In this document: in pieces, positions 1 through 7,174 of the stretch
Layout: the number at the start of each line of letters is the position of its first letter
How positions within the stretch are numbered: the stretch's first letter is position 1
DNA from: DATGFB01 sp032160545
GTDB taxonomy: Bacteria > Actinomycetota > Actinomycetes > Mycobacteriales > Jatrophihabitantaceae
Length of the DNA: 25,921 nucleotides
Reading direction: 5' to 3'
Assembly (NCBI GenBank): GCA_032160545.1
Contig: JAVHVN010000214.1
Location: 1 to 25,921, forward strand
The notes under the pieces: model-generated
Seen by the model: only the letters and a program-made list of their open reading frames with translations
What the model was told of the DNA's origin: nothing
The model's database searches: none
Made by a program: the position numbers and the translations under genes

Positions 1-2068
1 GCAGGCAGCTCCATGCCTCGATGGAGAAGTCGGTGACCGGGGCGCTGGTGGGCAGGCTGATCTTCGCCGTCGCGCCGTCGAAGCCGACCGAGGTGTCCGG
101 GTCGTTGCCGATCGCACCGGCCGCGCCTCGCGACACGGCTCCCGCGTAGGTGCCGTTCGCGCCGCCCTTCGCGTCGACCGCGCTCGTCCCGCTCGCCTCA
201 CCCAGCCGCCAGTACGACGTCAGCGCCGGGTTGGCGAGCACTCTGGTGCTGTAGGCGACCGTCGCCGCAGCGGCGGTGTTCGAGTACGGGGATCCTCCGC
301 CGACGTCCACGGCCTGGATCCGGAAGTAGTAGACACCGGGGTCGAGGCCGGTTGCCGTATAGCTGGTCTGCCCGGTGGCGATGTCGATGTTGGTCGCATT
401 GTCGAACGTCGGCGTGGTGCTCTGCTGCAGCACGAAGTGGGTCTCGGTCGTGGACTGGTCGTTCCAGGTCAGCGAGATCGAGCCGTTCGACGGCGTGGCA
501 ATGAGACTGGTGGGCGCCGCGGGCGGTGCGGACGGCACGCCGTTGCTGAACCGGTTCAGCACGTTTGCCGTGATCTGCTGGATCCGGACGTCCGCGAAGT
601 TGGCGCGGCCGTAGTTGTACAGGCCCCAACTCCATTCGATCGAGCCGGCCGCGAAGACCCATGCGCCGCTTGCGGCCTGGTAGACCGACGACTGCGCGTA
701 GTCGCTGCTGCCGTCAGCGGTCGTGTACGGCGATCGCGACAGCATCGTGTACGTCGCCGGCACAGCGCTGGGCATGGTCGCATTGCTCACCTGACGGTCC
801 GTCTCGTAGCCCACGACGCCAGGAATCGAGTCGCCGTCGTTCAGGCCCGCGCTGGCGTAGACCCAGTTGCTCGAGTTCGACACCACGTAGGGGGCAGGTG
901 GTGCGCCGTTCGCCTGCTGACCGGTCGACATGACCCCGATGACCTGCTGCTCCGGACGGTTCACCGGCGGACTTCGGAACTGAACCGTGGTCGTGCTGCC
1001 CTGCACCGGGTCCAGCGCCGCACTCTTGTAGCAGGTGATGACCCGGTTCGACGCGCCTGACGCGGAGTTGTCCAAGCGGATCTGCCAATACATCGCGTTC
1101 GCACCGAAGAAGCCCAGGCCGACGCCGTTGCCCAGCGCGGTGTTCACGTTGCTGGCCATCTGCGACGACCAGTACTCGTCGTGGCCGACCGAGAGGAAGC
1201 CGGAGTGGTTCATCAGTTGCGCCGAGCCGGTGTGCGTGTCGACGTCGGTGGCGTACGTCAGGTCGTAGCCGTTCTGCTCGGCCCACCGCACGAAGTACAT
1301 CTCCCAGTCGAGGAAGTCGCCGGCTCCGTCGTCGTTGGAGTACGGGCGATCGAAGGAGACCTTCACCGCGCGGGTGGTGCCGAACGACGTCGTCGCGGCG
1401 GAGCTGTTGTACTCGTACAAGCTCTTGCCGGTCGCGGGCTTGGTCCCTCCGGCCGGCACGTCGTTCGGGTAGTTGTTGTACGCCTCGTACGTGGTCACGC
1501 TCTGCTGGAAGAGCAGTGCGGATCGCCGGGCGTCGTCCCGCACGGTGAACGTGATGTAGTTCTGGAAGCCGTTCGCGTTGGTGAGCTTGGCGAGGTAGAT
1601 GCCGCTCGTCCACGCAGTCGGCACGGACAGCTGGTAGCTCGGTGACCATGAACACGCGACCATGCCGGTCGTGAGATCGACCGGGCAGGCCGGTTGGCTC
1701 ACGCCGGTGAGCGATCCGACGCTCTGCATCAGCCGCCCACCGAGGCCCTGGTAGTAGCCGATCCGGTACACGTCGATCGAGTAGGACTGCACCGGATTCG
1801 TGGTCACGAAGAGGGTGATCGTGTCGCCCAGATTGACGCTGGTCGCGGATGCATAGCCCATGATCTGGTTGTTCGTGTCGTCCGACGGAGTCAGCGAGAT
1901 GCGCCACTGGCTGGTGCCGGGCTGGCCGTTCTCGGCCTGTACCGGGTTCGGCGCGGCGGCTGCGCTACCACCTGCGAGCACGACGACGGAGACGAACTGC
2001 AGAGCGAGCAGGACGCACAGCCCGGACTTGAGGCCGCGCGTCACGATGGCTCGACGTGTGTGGATCAC
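1..2068 (-). CDS. Secreted DMF-beta-like / FnIII / LamG multidomain protein (3' end outside window)
   Basis: This open frame runs without a stop from a GTG at 2068 to the window edge, giving at least 689 residues; the C-terminus is missing. The start is a GTG preceded by GGGAGT with a 4-nt spacer, and it overlaps the stop of the regulator gene in GTGA. Residues 1-40 form a long signal peptide (Arg/Lys-rich n-region, hydrophobic LCVLLALQFVSVVVLA core, then Ala-rich cleavage region). Residues about 45-480 resemble the C-terminal domain of the N,N-dimethylformamidase beta subunit family, with VYRIGYYQGLGG near residue 100, GHDEYWS near residue 296 and FFGANAMYW after it. Residues about 509-595 read as a fibronectin type III domain, and from about 606 a LamG/concanavalin-like domain begins (SYWRLGE). 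The domains suggest an exported protein that contacts or modifies surface glycan. True amidase activity is not implied, and the function is unknown. Confidence 0.85.
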   Translation of the reverse strand, partial: MIHTRRAIVTRGLKSGLCVLLALQFVSVVVLAGGSAAAAPNPVQAENGQPGTSQWRISLTPSDDTNNQIMGYASATSVNLGDTITLFVTTNPVQSYSIDVYRIGYYQGLGGRLMQSVGSLTGVSQPACPVDLTTGMVACSWSPSYQLSVPTAWTSGIYLAKLTNANGFQNYITFTVRDDARRSALLFQQSVTTYEAYNNYPNDVPAGGTKPATGKSLYEYNSSAATTSFGTTRAVKVSFDRPYSNDDGAGDFLDWEMYFVRWAEQNGYDLTYATDVDTHTGSAQLMNHSGFLSVGHDEYWSSQMASNVNTALGNGVGLGFFGANAMYWQIRLDNSASGASNRVITCYKSAALDPVQGSTTTVQFRSPPVNRPEQQVIGVMSTGQQANGAPPAPYVVSNSSNWVYASAGLNDGDSIPGVVGYETDRQVSNATMPSAVPATYTMLSRSPYTTADGSSDYAQSSVYQAASGAWVFAAGSIEWSWGLYNYGRANFADVRIQQITANVLNRFSNGVPSAPPAAPTSLIATPSNGSISLTWNDQSTTETHFVLQQSTTPTFDNATNIDIATGQTSYTATGLDPGVYYFRIQAVDVGGGSPYSNTAAAATVAYSTRVLANPALTSYWRLGEASGTSAVDAKGGANGTYAGAVSRGAAGAIGNDPDTSVGFDGATAKISLPTSAPVTDFSIEAWSCL

Positions 2069-2952
2069 AAGGACTCCCGATAGCCGGCGCCGGACCGTCG
2101 TGCGCCCGCCTCGGTGGTGCGAAGCAACTGCGATGCGGCCAGGTCGCGACCGAGACTGCCCCGCGGCGACGACGGCGCGCATCGATCGATTGACGTATTT
2201 GCATCTACGTCGGCCAGGGGTGGGGGCTCATGGTGCGGCGTGACGGCTCGGTCGCCGGCGACGGAGCGAACGAGAGCCACCGCGGCCAGCGTCGAGTGCA
2301 CTTCGAGCCGGTTCAGGATGCTTTGGACGTGTGTCCGGACCGTATTCGGCGACAGGTGCAACTGAGCCGCGATCTCACGCCGGCCCATGCCGTGAGCGAT
2401 CATCCGCATGATCTGCTCCTCGCGGTCGGTGAGCCTCGCGACCCGCTCGTGCCGGCCGTCGCTCCAGCTCGGCCGCTCGGCGAGTTCGGTCATCACCCTC
2501 GTGAGCAGTTGCGGAGGCATCCGTGTCTCACCGCGTCCGGCGGCGTGGATCGTCTGGCCCAGCTCGCTGATGGACGAGACGCGCTCGACCCATCCGGCAG
2601 CGCCTCGCCGGAACAGCTCGGTCGCGTCGCCCGCGTCGTCGAGATCGGCGAGGATGACGACCCGTGGCACCCCGGTCCACCGCTGGGCAGGTGCGAGGCC
2701 GGCGGCGAGATCGCGCGCGACGTCGCAGCTCACGACCGCCACGTCGGGATGACCGTAGGAGAGCACAGCCGGGTGGACGACGCCGGTCGGTACCGACACG
2801 AGCACCTGGAGGGCGGGATCTTCCTCGAGCGCACGGGCGACGACGTCGCCAAAGGTGCGCAGACGGACGATGAGCAGGACGCGAAGCACGCAGCCGAGCC
2901 TGCGCCGCCGCGGGTCGCGGTAGAACCCCCCGACGGCCGACTTGCTCCTCAT
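2065..2952 (-). CDS. LuxR-family transcriptional regulator with degenerate receiver domain
   Basis: Up to 295 residues. Residues 173-228 form a clear GerE/LuxR helix-turn-helix (LTDREEQIMRMIAHGM, then REIAAQLHLSPNTVRTHVQ). Residues about 23-142 have the length and strand pattern of a response-regulator receiver, but the acidic pair that follows strand 1 in true receivers is replaced (LLIVRLRTF) and the segment PDVAVVSCD has no Asp at the expected phosphorylation position. It is therefore probably not controlled by a histidine kinase in the usual way. Residues 231-295 are a Pro/Arg-rich tail. The ATG at 2952 has no upstream Shine-Dalgarno sequence; a GTG at 2889 (residue 22) is an alternative start that trims the Arg-rich leader. 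The stop overlaps the next gene by 4 nt, so the two are probably co-transcribed and translationally coupled. The likely targets are its own promoter and the divergent tailoring operon. Confidence 0.85.
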   Translation of the reverse strand: MRSKSAVGGFYRDPRRRRLGCVLRVLLIVRLRTFGDVVARALEEDPALQVLVSVPTGVVHPAVLSYGHPDVAVVSCDVARDLAAGLAPAQRWTGVPRVVILADLDDAGDATELFRRGAAGWVERVSSISELGQTIHAAGRGETRMPPQLLTRVMTELAERPSWSDGRHERVARLTDREEQIMRMIAHGMGRREIAAQLHLSPNTVRTHVQSILNRLEVHSTLAAVALVRSVAGDRAVTPHHEPPPLADVDANTSIDRCAPSSPRGSLGRDLAASQLLRTTEAGARRSGAGYRESL

Positions 2953-2960
2953 CCGTGTTG

Positions 2961-2976
2961 ATGACGGCTACGTCAT
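2961..2976. promoter_or_regulatory. Inverted repeat, candidate operator 1
   Basis: Perfect 6-bp arms ATGACG and CGTCAT around a 4-bp GCTA spacer, 8 bp upstream of the longest regulator start. Its TACGTC core is shared with the inverted repeat at 3106-3126. A binding site for the adjacent LuxR-type protein is plausible but not shown. Confidence 0.45.
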
Positions 2977-3051
2977 TTGGTCCAGGAGGGCCACCTGAGG
3001 ACGGGCACGCATGGATGCGAGGTTCGCGAGCTATTCCCGGGTCGTGCCCAC

Positions 3052-3073
3052 GTGGTCGGTCGGTGGTCGGTCG
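3052..3073. repeat. 11-bp tandem direct repeat in divergent control region
   Basis: Two exact adjacent copies of GTGGTCGGTCG (3052-3062 and 3063-3073). The period is about one helical turn, which would place two identical protein contacts on the same DNA face. Function unknown. Confidence 0.5.
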
Positions 3074-3105
3074 TACGAGCCCAGGTCGTCCGGGTCTCCC
3101 CAATC

Positions 3106-3126
3106 GGACGTAGGCCGACTACGTCC
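3106..3126. promoter_or_regulatory. Inverted repeat, candidate operator 2
   Basis: Perfect 8-bp arms GGACGTAG (3106-3113) and CTACGTCC (3119-3126) with a 5-bp spacer. This suits a dimeric regulator. It lies about 110 bp upstream of the first strong ribosome binding site of the rightward operon. Confidence 0.5.
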
Positions 3127-3176
3127 GCGTGCCGATGCGCGGGTTCGGTGCGGGCGGCAACCTCAGGGCGACTACC

Positions 3177-3201
3177 GGTGACGCGCGAATTGCGCGTCAC
3201 C
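3177..3201. promoter_or_regulatory. Inverted repeat, candidate operator 3 or 5'-UTR hairpin
   Basis: Perfect 10-bp arms GGTGACGCGC (3177-3186) and GCGCGTCACC (3192-3201) around a 5-nt GAATT spacer, the strongest palindrome of the control region. It ends about 20 nt before the GGAGGAG ribosome binding site of the small upstream ORF. It could be an operator or, if transcribed, a stable hairpin in the leader mRNA. Confidence 0.55.
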
Positions 3202-3235
3202 TGCGGCGGGTTTGTCCCGCGTGGAGGAGCGGCCC

Positions 3236-3322
3236 ATGAGACGACGGCACGGCGGCACGGACCCGGTTCGTCGTGTTCCCGCTGCCGCTCGGGAGTCGAG
3301 TGCCGCGGCTGTGACATGGTGA
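3236..3322 (+). CDS. Short upstream ORF (28 aa) coupled to the deacetylase start
   Basis: The ATG at 3236 follows a strong GGAGGAG ribosome binding site with good spacing. The frame encodes 28 residues (begins MRRRHGGTDPVRR, ends AAAVTW) and stops with TGA at 3320-3322, overlapping the deacetylase start ATG at 3316 (ATGGTGA). The deacetylase start has no obvious ribosome binding site of its own, so ribosomes may reach it by reinitiation after this peptide. It could be a leader peptide, a coupling device, or an N-terminal segment separated by a frameshift. The product resembles nothing I recognise. Confidence 0.4.
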   Translation: MRRRHGGTDPVRRVPAAARESSAAAVTW

Positions 3323-4677
3323 CCTACACCGATACGGGGGCGGATTCGGTCGACGCCCGGACGTCGTCCGGCGTGCTGGGCCCGATGGGTTTCACCCTGC
3401 GCACGAAAGGCGCGGTAGGGCTCGCCGAGCGCGTTGCGACCGTGAGCACCCGGTTCGGTCCCACTCCCCGTCTCATGGTGCGGCGCCTGGAACAACTACT
3501 CGAGATCACCGCCGCGGCGGGCTTCCGGCCGACCTGCCCGATCACGGCGACGGTCCTGTTCCGTCATCCCAGGAGCGTGCTCGCGCTGGCCGACGGTGGA
3601 ATGGAACTCGCCGTCCACGGGCTGCGCCACAACGACCACCTCGCCGAGTCCGCGGCGACGCAGAGTCATGAGGTCGCCGAGGCCGCGCGCCTGTTCGAAC
3701 GGTGCGGTCTGCAGCCGAAGGGGTTTCGCGCTCCGTACCTGCGCGCGAACGCCGCGACGGCGGCTGCGGTGCGTGCCGCCGGGCTGATCTATCAGAGCGA
3801 CGCGGCGGTCGCCTTCCCGGTTCCCGGTCTCGCGGCCACCCTGGCCCCGACCGTGTACGAGCGGGCGCTCGCGATGTACCGCGCGGTCGACGGCCGGACG
3901 GTCACGACGCGACCCAGTCTCGTCGACGGCACCGTGCGGATCCCGGTGGCCATACCGGACGACGAGATGCTGGTGGATCGACTGCACTTCTCCGAAGCGG
4001 CATGTGCCCGGACCTGGCGCGCGATCTTCGACATCACGCACGCGCGTGGGGACCTGTTCACGATGCAGATCCATCCCGAGCGGATCGCTCGTTCCGCTTC
4101 CGCACTCGCGTCGGTCATTGCGCTGGCCTCGGCCAGCGACGGCGGGGTATGGCTTGCGCGCCTCGACGAGATCGCGGACTGGTGGCTCGCCCGGCATGCC
4201 TGCCGCATCGAGATGCGCCCCCTCGGCGACGACCGCGCCGAGTTCATCCTGCACGGTGATCCGCGTGTCCGGATGTCGCTCGTCGGCGGGGCGCAGGCCG
4301 CTCAACCTGCGCTGCACGCGCGCAGGATGATCCTGCCCGTCGACCCGATGCCCGCAGTGGCTGTTGAACCGGGAACGCCCGATGGTGTCCTGCGCTTCCT
4401 GCGCGAGGACGGTTACCTCGTCGAGCGCGGCTGGCCCTCGCCGCGGTCGGCCGTGCACGTCGATCGGACGATCGATGCCTCGGCCGAGCTGGCGATCCGG
4501 GACCGGATCACCACCGGGCCCACCGCGGTGCTCGCGGTCGATCGGTGGCCTGCGGGCTTCCGCAGCGCGCTGGCGGTGACCGGTGACATCGACGCGATGA
4601 CCGTTCAGGACTTCTGGCACCGGATGCGGGAGAACGGTCGACCGGCCGCTGCTGACGGCGACCCCACCCCGCTGTGA
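3316..4677 (+). CDS. Polysaccharide deacetylase-family protein with atypical NodB motif order
   Basis: 454 residues from the ATG at 3316. The reading frame stays open upstream to 2977, but that stretch is the control region and lacks a supported start. The protein carries the His-x3-His zinc motif of NodB-type carbohydrate esterases (AVHGLRHNDH, about residues 98-107) and the RxPY motif (GFRAPYL, about 136-142). The usual N-terminal TFDDG motif is absent: the N-terminus reads GFTLRTKGAVG. An Asp-Ile-Asp sits at residues 424-426 (VTGDIDAMT), close to the C-terminus. That could supply the missing acidic residues in a permuted fold, or the enzyme may be catalytically different; this is inference. 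NodB-family enzymes remove N- or O-acetyl groups from glycans. No signal peptide is seen, so it probably acts in the cytosol on a precursor. It is the first full-length gene of the tailoring operon. Confidence 0.75.
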   Translation: MVTYTDTGADSVDARTSSGVLGPMGFTLRTKGAVGLAERVATVSTRFGPTPRLMVRRLEQLLEITAAAGFRPTCPITATVLFRHPRSVLALADGGMELAVHGLRHNDHLAESAATQSHEVAEAARLFERCGLQPKGFRAPYLRANAATAAAVRAAGLIYQSDAAVAFPVPGLAATLAPTVYERALAMYRAVDGRTVTTRPSLVDGTVRIPVAIPDDEMLVDRLHFSEAACARTWRAIFDITHARGDLFTMQIHPERIARSASALASVIALASASDGGVWLARLDEIADWWLARHACRIEMRPLGDDRAEFILHGDPRVRMSLVGGAQAAQPALHARRMILPVDPMPAVAVEPGTPDGVLRFLREDGYLVERGWPSPRSAVHVDRTIDASAELAIRDRITTGPTAVLAVDRWPAGFRSALAVTGDIDAMTVQDFWHRMRENGRPAAADGDPTPL

Positions 4678-4686
4678 GCGATCCAG

Positions 4687-4708
4687 GGCCGACCGACCGA
4701 GGTCGGCC
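4687..4708. repeat. Intercistronic inverted repeat
   Basis: Perfect 8-bp arms GGCCGACC and GGTCGGCC with a 6-nt loop between the deacetylase stop and the ribosome binding site of the next gene. There is no T-run, so it is more likely an mRNA stability or partial-attenuation hairpin than a full terminator. Confidence 0.4.
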
Positions 4709-4738
4709 GTCCGTCACCGCACTTTCCCGGAGGAACGA

Positions 4739-5902
4739 ATGAGCCGCTTGGACACAGTGATCGTCGGCGCCGGACCGTATGGACTCGCCGCCGCCGCCCA
4801 TCTGCACAGAGCGGGCCAGGACGTTCGGATCTTCGGCACGCCGTTGGAGTTCTGGAGGACCAGGACCCCGATCGGAATGATGCTGCGATCACCGTATCGA
4901 GGCTCGGACATCGGTGACCCGGACGGCGCCCACACGCTGCAGGCGTACGCGGACGACAGCGGCGCGCCCGTGCCGCGCCCGATTCCGGTCGATCGATTCG
5001 TCGACTACGGCAGCTGGTTCCAGACCCGCGCCGTACCCGGCCTGGACCGGCGGCAGGTGCGCCGGGTCTCCGCGTCCGATCACGGGTTCCACGTCGAGCT
5101 CGACGACGGCCAGTCGGTGACCGCAGATCGGGTCGTGGTGGCCGCCGGCGTCGGCACCTTCGCCCACGTCCCGCGGCAGTTCCGCGAACTCGATCCGCGG
5201 CTGTGGAGTCACACTCTGGATCGTCACGATCTGTCGCAGATCGCACGCGGCCACGTGGCGGTCGTGGGCGGGGGACAGAGCGCTCTCGAGTCCGCCGCGC
5301 TGCTGCGCGAACTCGGCGCGGACGTCGACGTTCTCGTCCGCGCCCGAGCCGTCCGCTGGCTCTCGGAGGGTTCGTGGAAGCACCGAAACCCGGTCACGTC
5401 GGCGCTGCTCTACTCGAAGCCCGATGTCGGGCCGGCGCTCGCCAGTCACCTCGTCGCGCGCCCCGACCTGTACACGCGCATGAGCCGCCCGGCGCAGGAC
5501 CGGCTGGCGACGCGGTCGGTTCGCCCGGCGGGCGCCGGCTGGCTGCGGCCGCGCATGGAGGCTGTCCGGCTTCGCACCGATGTGGCCGTCCGCGACGTGA
5601 TCGGGGAGGGCGACCGCATCAAGCTCACCGCGTCCGACGGCGTCACGGACGTCTACGACCACGTCGTGCTCGGAACGGGGTACCGGGTCGACCTCGCGAA
5701 GTACGCGTTCCTCGATCCCGCGCTGCTGGACCGTGTCGATCTCGACGCCGGTTACCCGCGGCTGTCCGCCGCCTTCGAGACGACGGTGCCGGGGTTGCAT
5801 GTCCTCGGTGCCCCGGCGGCCCGCCGCTACGGGCCGCTGATGAGGTTCGTGGCGGGCAGCGGCTTCGCGGCCCGTGCCCTCACTCGCGGGCTCGAGCGAT
5901 GA
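4739..5902 (+). CDS. FAD/NAD(P)-binding monooxygenase-like oxidoreductase (class B type)
   Basis: 387 residues; the ATG at 4739 follows GGAGG with a short spacer. The N-terminus is an FAD-binding Rossmann motif, GAGPYG at residues 10-15. A second dinucleotide-binding motif (VAVVGGGQSALESAALL) lies at about 172-190, and LGTGYRVDL near residue 312 matches the (A/G)TGY motif of class B flavin monooxygenases and siderophore-type N-hydroxylases. The expected reaction is NAD(P)H-dependent hydroxylation or oxidation of an amine or sugar-linked group; the substrate is not readable from the sequence. Its stop overlaps the ATP-grasp start in ATGA, so the two are made in a coupled ratio. It is cytosolic, with no membrane segment. 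A reductase without oxygenase activity is possible. Confidence 0.8.
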   Translation: MSRLDTVIVGAGPYGLAAAAHLHRAGQDVRIFGTPLEFWRTRTPIGMMLRSPYRGSDIGDPDGAHTLQAYADDSGAPVPRPIPVDRFVDYGSWFQTRAVPGLDRRQVRRVSASDHGFHVELDDGQSVTADRVVVAAGVGTFAHVPRQFRELDPRLWSHTLDRHDLSQIARGHVAVVGGGQSALESAALLRELGADVDVLVRARAVRWLSEGSWKHRNPVTSALLYSKPDVGPALASHLVARPDLYTRMSRPAQDRLATRSVRPAGAGWLRPRMEAVRLRTDVAVRDVIGEGDRIKLTASDGVTDVYDHVVLGTGYRVDLAKYAFLDPALLDRVDLDAGYPRLSAAFETTVPGLHVLGAPAARRYGPLMRFVAGSGFAARALTRGLER

Positions 5903-7134
5903 CTGCTGGCGGCGGCGCTGCTGTCGGCGCTGTCGTCCTCGACGGGGACTACCGCGGGCTCGGGATCGTGCGCAGCCTGGGCCGGCAGGGGATCGAGACC
6001 TTGGTGGTTCACGGCGATGCGACGCTGGCGACGCACTCCAAGTACTGCAGCAGAGCGGTGCGCTGGCCGGGTCCGTCACCCGAGCAGCACCTCGCCTTCC
6101 TGATCGAGCTGGCGGATCGTCACGGGCTCGGTGGCTGGGTGGTGTTCCCGACCACCGACGAGGAGGCCTGGCAGGTGAGCCGGCAGAGCGCGATGCTGTC
6201 GGAGTTCTTCCGGTTGACCACCCCGCCGTGGGGCGTCTTCTCCGTGGCCGCCGACAAGAGGCGCTTGGGTGCCGTCGCCGCCTCGATCGGGGTCGAGACG
6301 CCTCGGAGCTGGCTGCCCAGGACGGTTGCCGAGGTCGAGCAGCTCGAGGTGCCCTACCCGGTCGTGCTGAAACCCACCAAGCGGCAGAGCCTCAACGACC
6401 TGACGAGCGCAAAGGCATGGCGCGTGGACGACCACGACGAACTCGTCCGCCGCTGGCGCGACGCCGCCGCTCTCGTCGGCGCCGAGGATCTGCTCGTCCA
6501 AGAGCTCATCCCGGGCGGCGGCAACCACCAGCTCTCCTATGCCGCGGTGTGCGTACGCGGCCGGCCGAGGCTTTCGGTCACGGCGCGGCGCGCCCGGCAG
6601 TGGCCGCCGGACTTCGGACGCGCGAGCACGTACGTCGAGACGGTGGAGCGGCCGGATGTCACCGCGGCGGCCACCAGGCTGCTCGCGGCACTCGAGATCG
6701 ACGGCCTGGTCGAGGTGGAGTTCAAGCAGGATCCGCGTGACGGCGTGCTGAAGCTGCTGGACGTCAACGCCCGCGTGTGGGGATGGCACTCGATCGGGGA
6801 TGCGGCGGGCGTGGACTTCGCGCACGGCGCCTACCTGCTCGCGCTGGGTGCGGACGTGCCGGTGAGGACCGGGACGCCGGGCGTCAGATGGGCTCGGCTC
6901 GCCATCGACGTCCCGGCGTCGGCGCGCGCGATCTCCGGCGGAGACCTCGGCGTGGCCGAGTACCTCTGGTCGCTGCGTCCAGGGCTGCACGGGCCGGTCG
7001 CGGCACGGGACGACATGCTCCCAGCCGTCGTCGAGTTGCCCCTGCTCGCGCGCGCGAGCAGGCGCGGACAGGTTCACCGCCGGCAGCGCAGCGAGCCGAA
7101 CCGGCCCGCCCCCGCTCCGTCGATGACGCGATGA
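5899..7134 (+). CDS. ATP-grasp carboxylate-amine/thiol ligase-like protein
   Basis: 411 residues from the ATG at 5899, which overlaps the previous stop by 4 nt. The same frame is open far upstream, but that part is antisense-like, Arg-rich sequence within the flavoprotein gene. ATP-grasp features are clear: an N-terminal Rossmann-like substrate domain (GAVVLDGDYRGLGIVRSL), AADKRRLGAVAASIGVETP, the nucleotide-binding Lys in YPVVLKPTKRQ (about residue 157), LLVQELIPGGG (about 200), and metal-binding Glu/Asn in VEVEFKQ and LLDVNARVWGW (about 272-295). Enzymes of this fold activate a carboxylate as acyl phosphate and join it to an amine, thiol or hydroxyl. Together with the FemAB-like neighbour it suggests attachment of an amino acid or acyl group to a glycan or small molecule. 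The C-terminus runs into the repeat at 7123-7174. Confidence 0.82.
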   Translation: MTAGGGAAVGAVVLDGDYRGLGIVRSLGRQGIETLVVHGDATLATHSKYCSRAVRWPGPSPEQHLAFLIELADRHGLGGWVVFPTTDEEAWQVSRQSAMLSEFFRLTTPPWGVFSVAADKRRLGAVAASIGVETPRSWLPRTVAEVEQLEVPYPVVLKPTKRQSLNDLTSAKAWRVDDHDELVRRWRDAAALVGAEDLLVQELIPGGGNHQLSYAAVCVRGRPRLSVTARRARQWPPDFGRASTYVETVERPDVTAAATRLLAALEIDGLVEVEFKQDPRDGVLKLLDVNARVWGWHSIGDAAGVDFAHGAYLLALGADVPVRTGTPGVRWARLAIDVPASARAISGGDLGVAEYLWSLRPGLHGPVAARDDMLPAVVELPLLARASRRGQVHRRQRSEPNRPAPAPSMTR

Positions 7135-7174
7135 CGCGCGATGACGCGATGACGCGATGACGCGCGATGACGCG
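7123..7174 (+). repeat. 26-bp tandem duplication made of ATGACGCG-type units at the ATP-grasp/GNAT junction
   Basis: Two exact 26-bp copies (7123-7148, 7149-7174), each made of ATGACGCG, then ATGACGCGCG, then ATGACGCG; a partial unit ATGACG follows at 7175. The array contains six ATG codons, and a seventh follows at 7175. It includes the ATP-grasp stop (7132-7134) and the GNAT start (7157 or 7175). Each unit carries ATGA, the usual stop/restart overlap, and 26 is not a multiple of 3. Confidence 0.9.

Noticed and set aside
714..1907. 397-codon open frame on the minus strand
   Set aside because: It is Arg/His-rich and lacks family motifs; the overlapping frame on the same strand encodes the secreted DMF-beta-like protein with recognisable domains.
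2977..3315. N-terminal extension of the deacetylase frame
   Set aside because: It covers the palindromic control region, reads as Arg-rich nonsense, and has no ribosome site; the frame is open only because of high GC.
4687..4708. Rho-independent terminator between deacetylase and monooxygenase genes
   Set aside because: The stem is good but no T-run follows, and the next gene begins within 31 bp with its own ribosome site.
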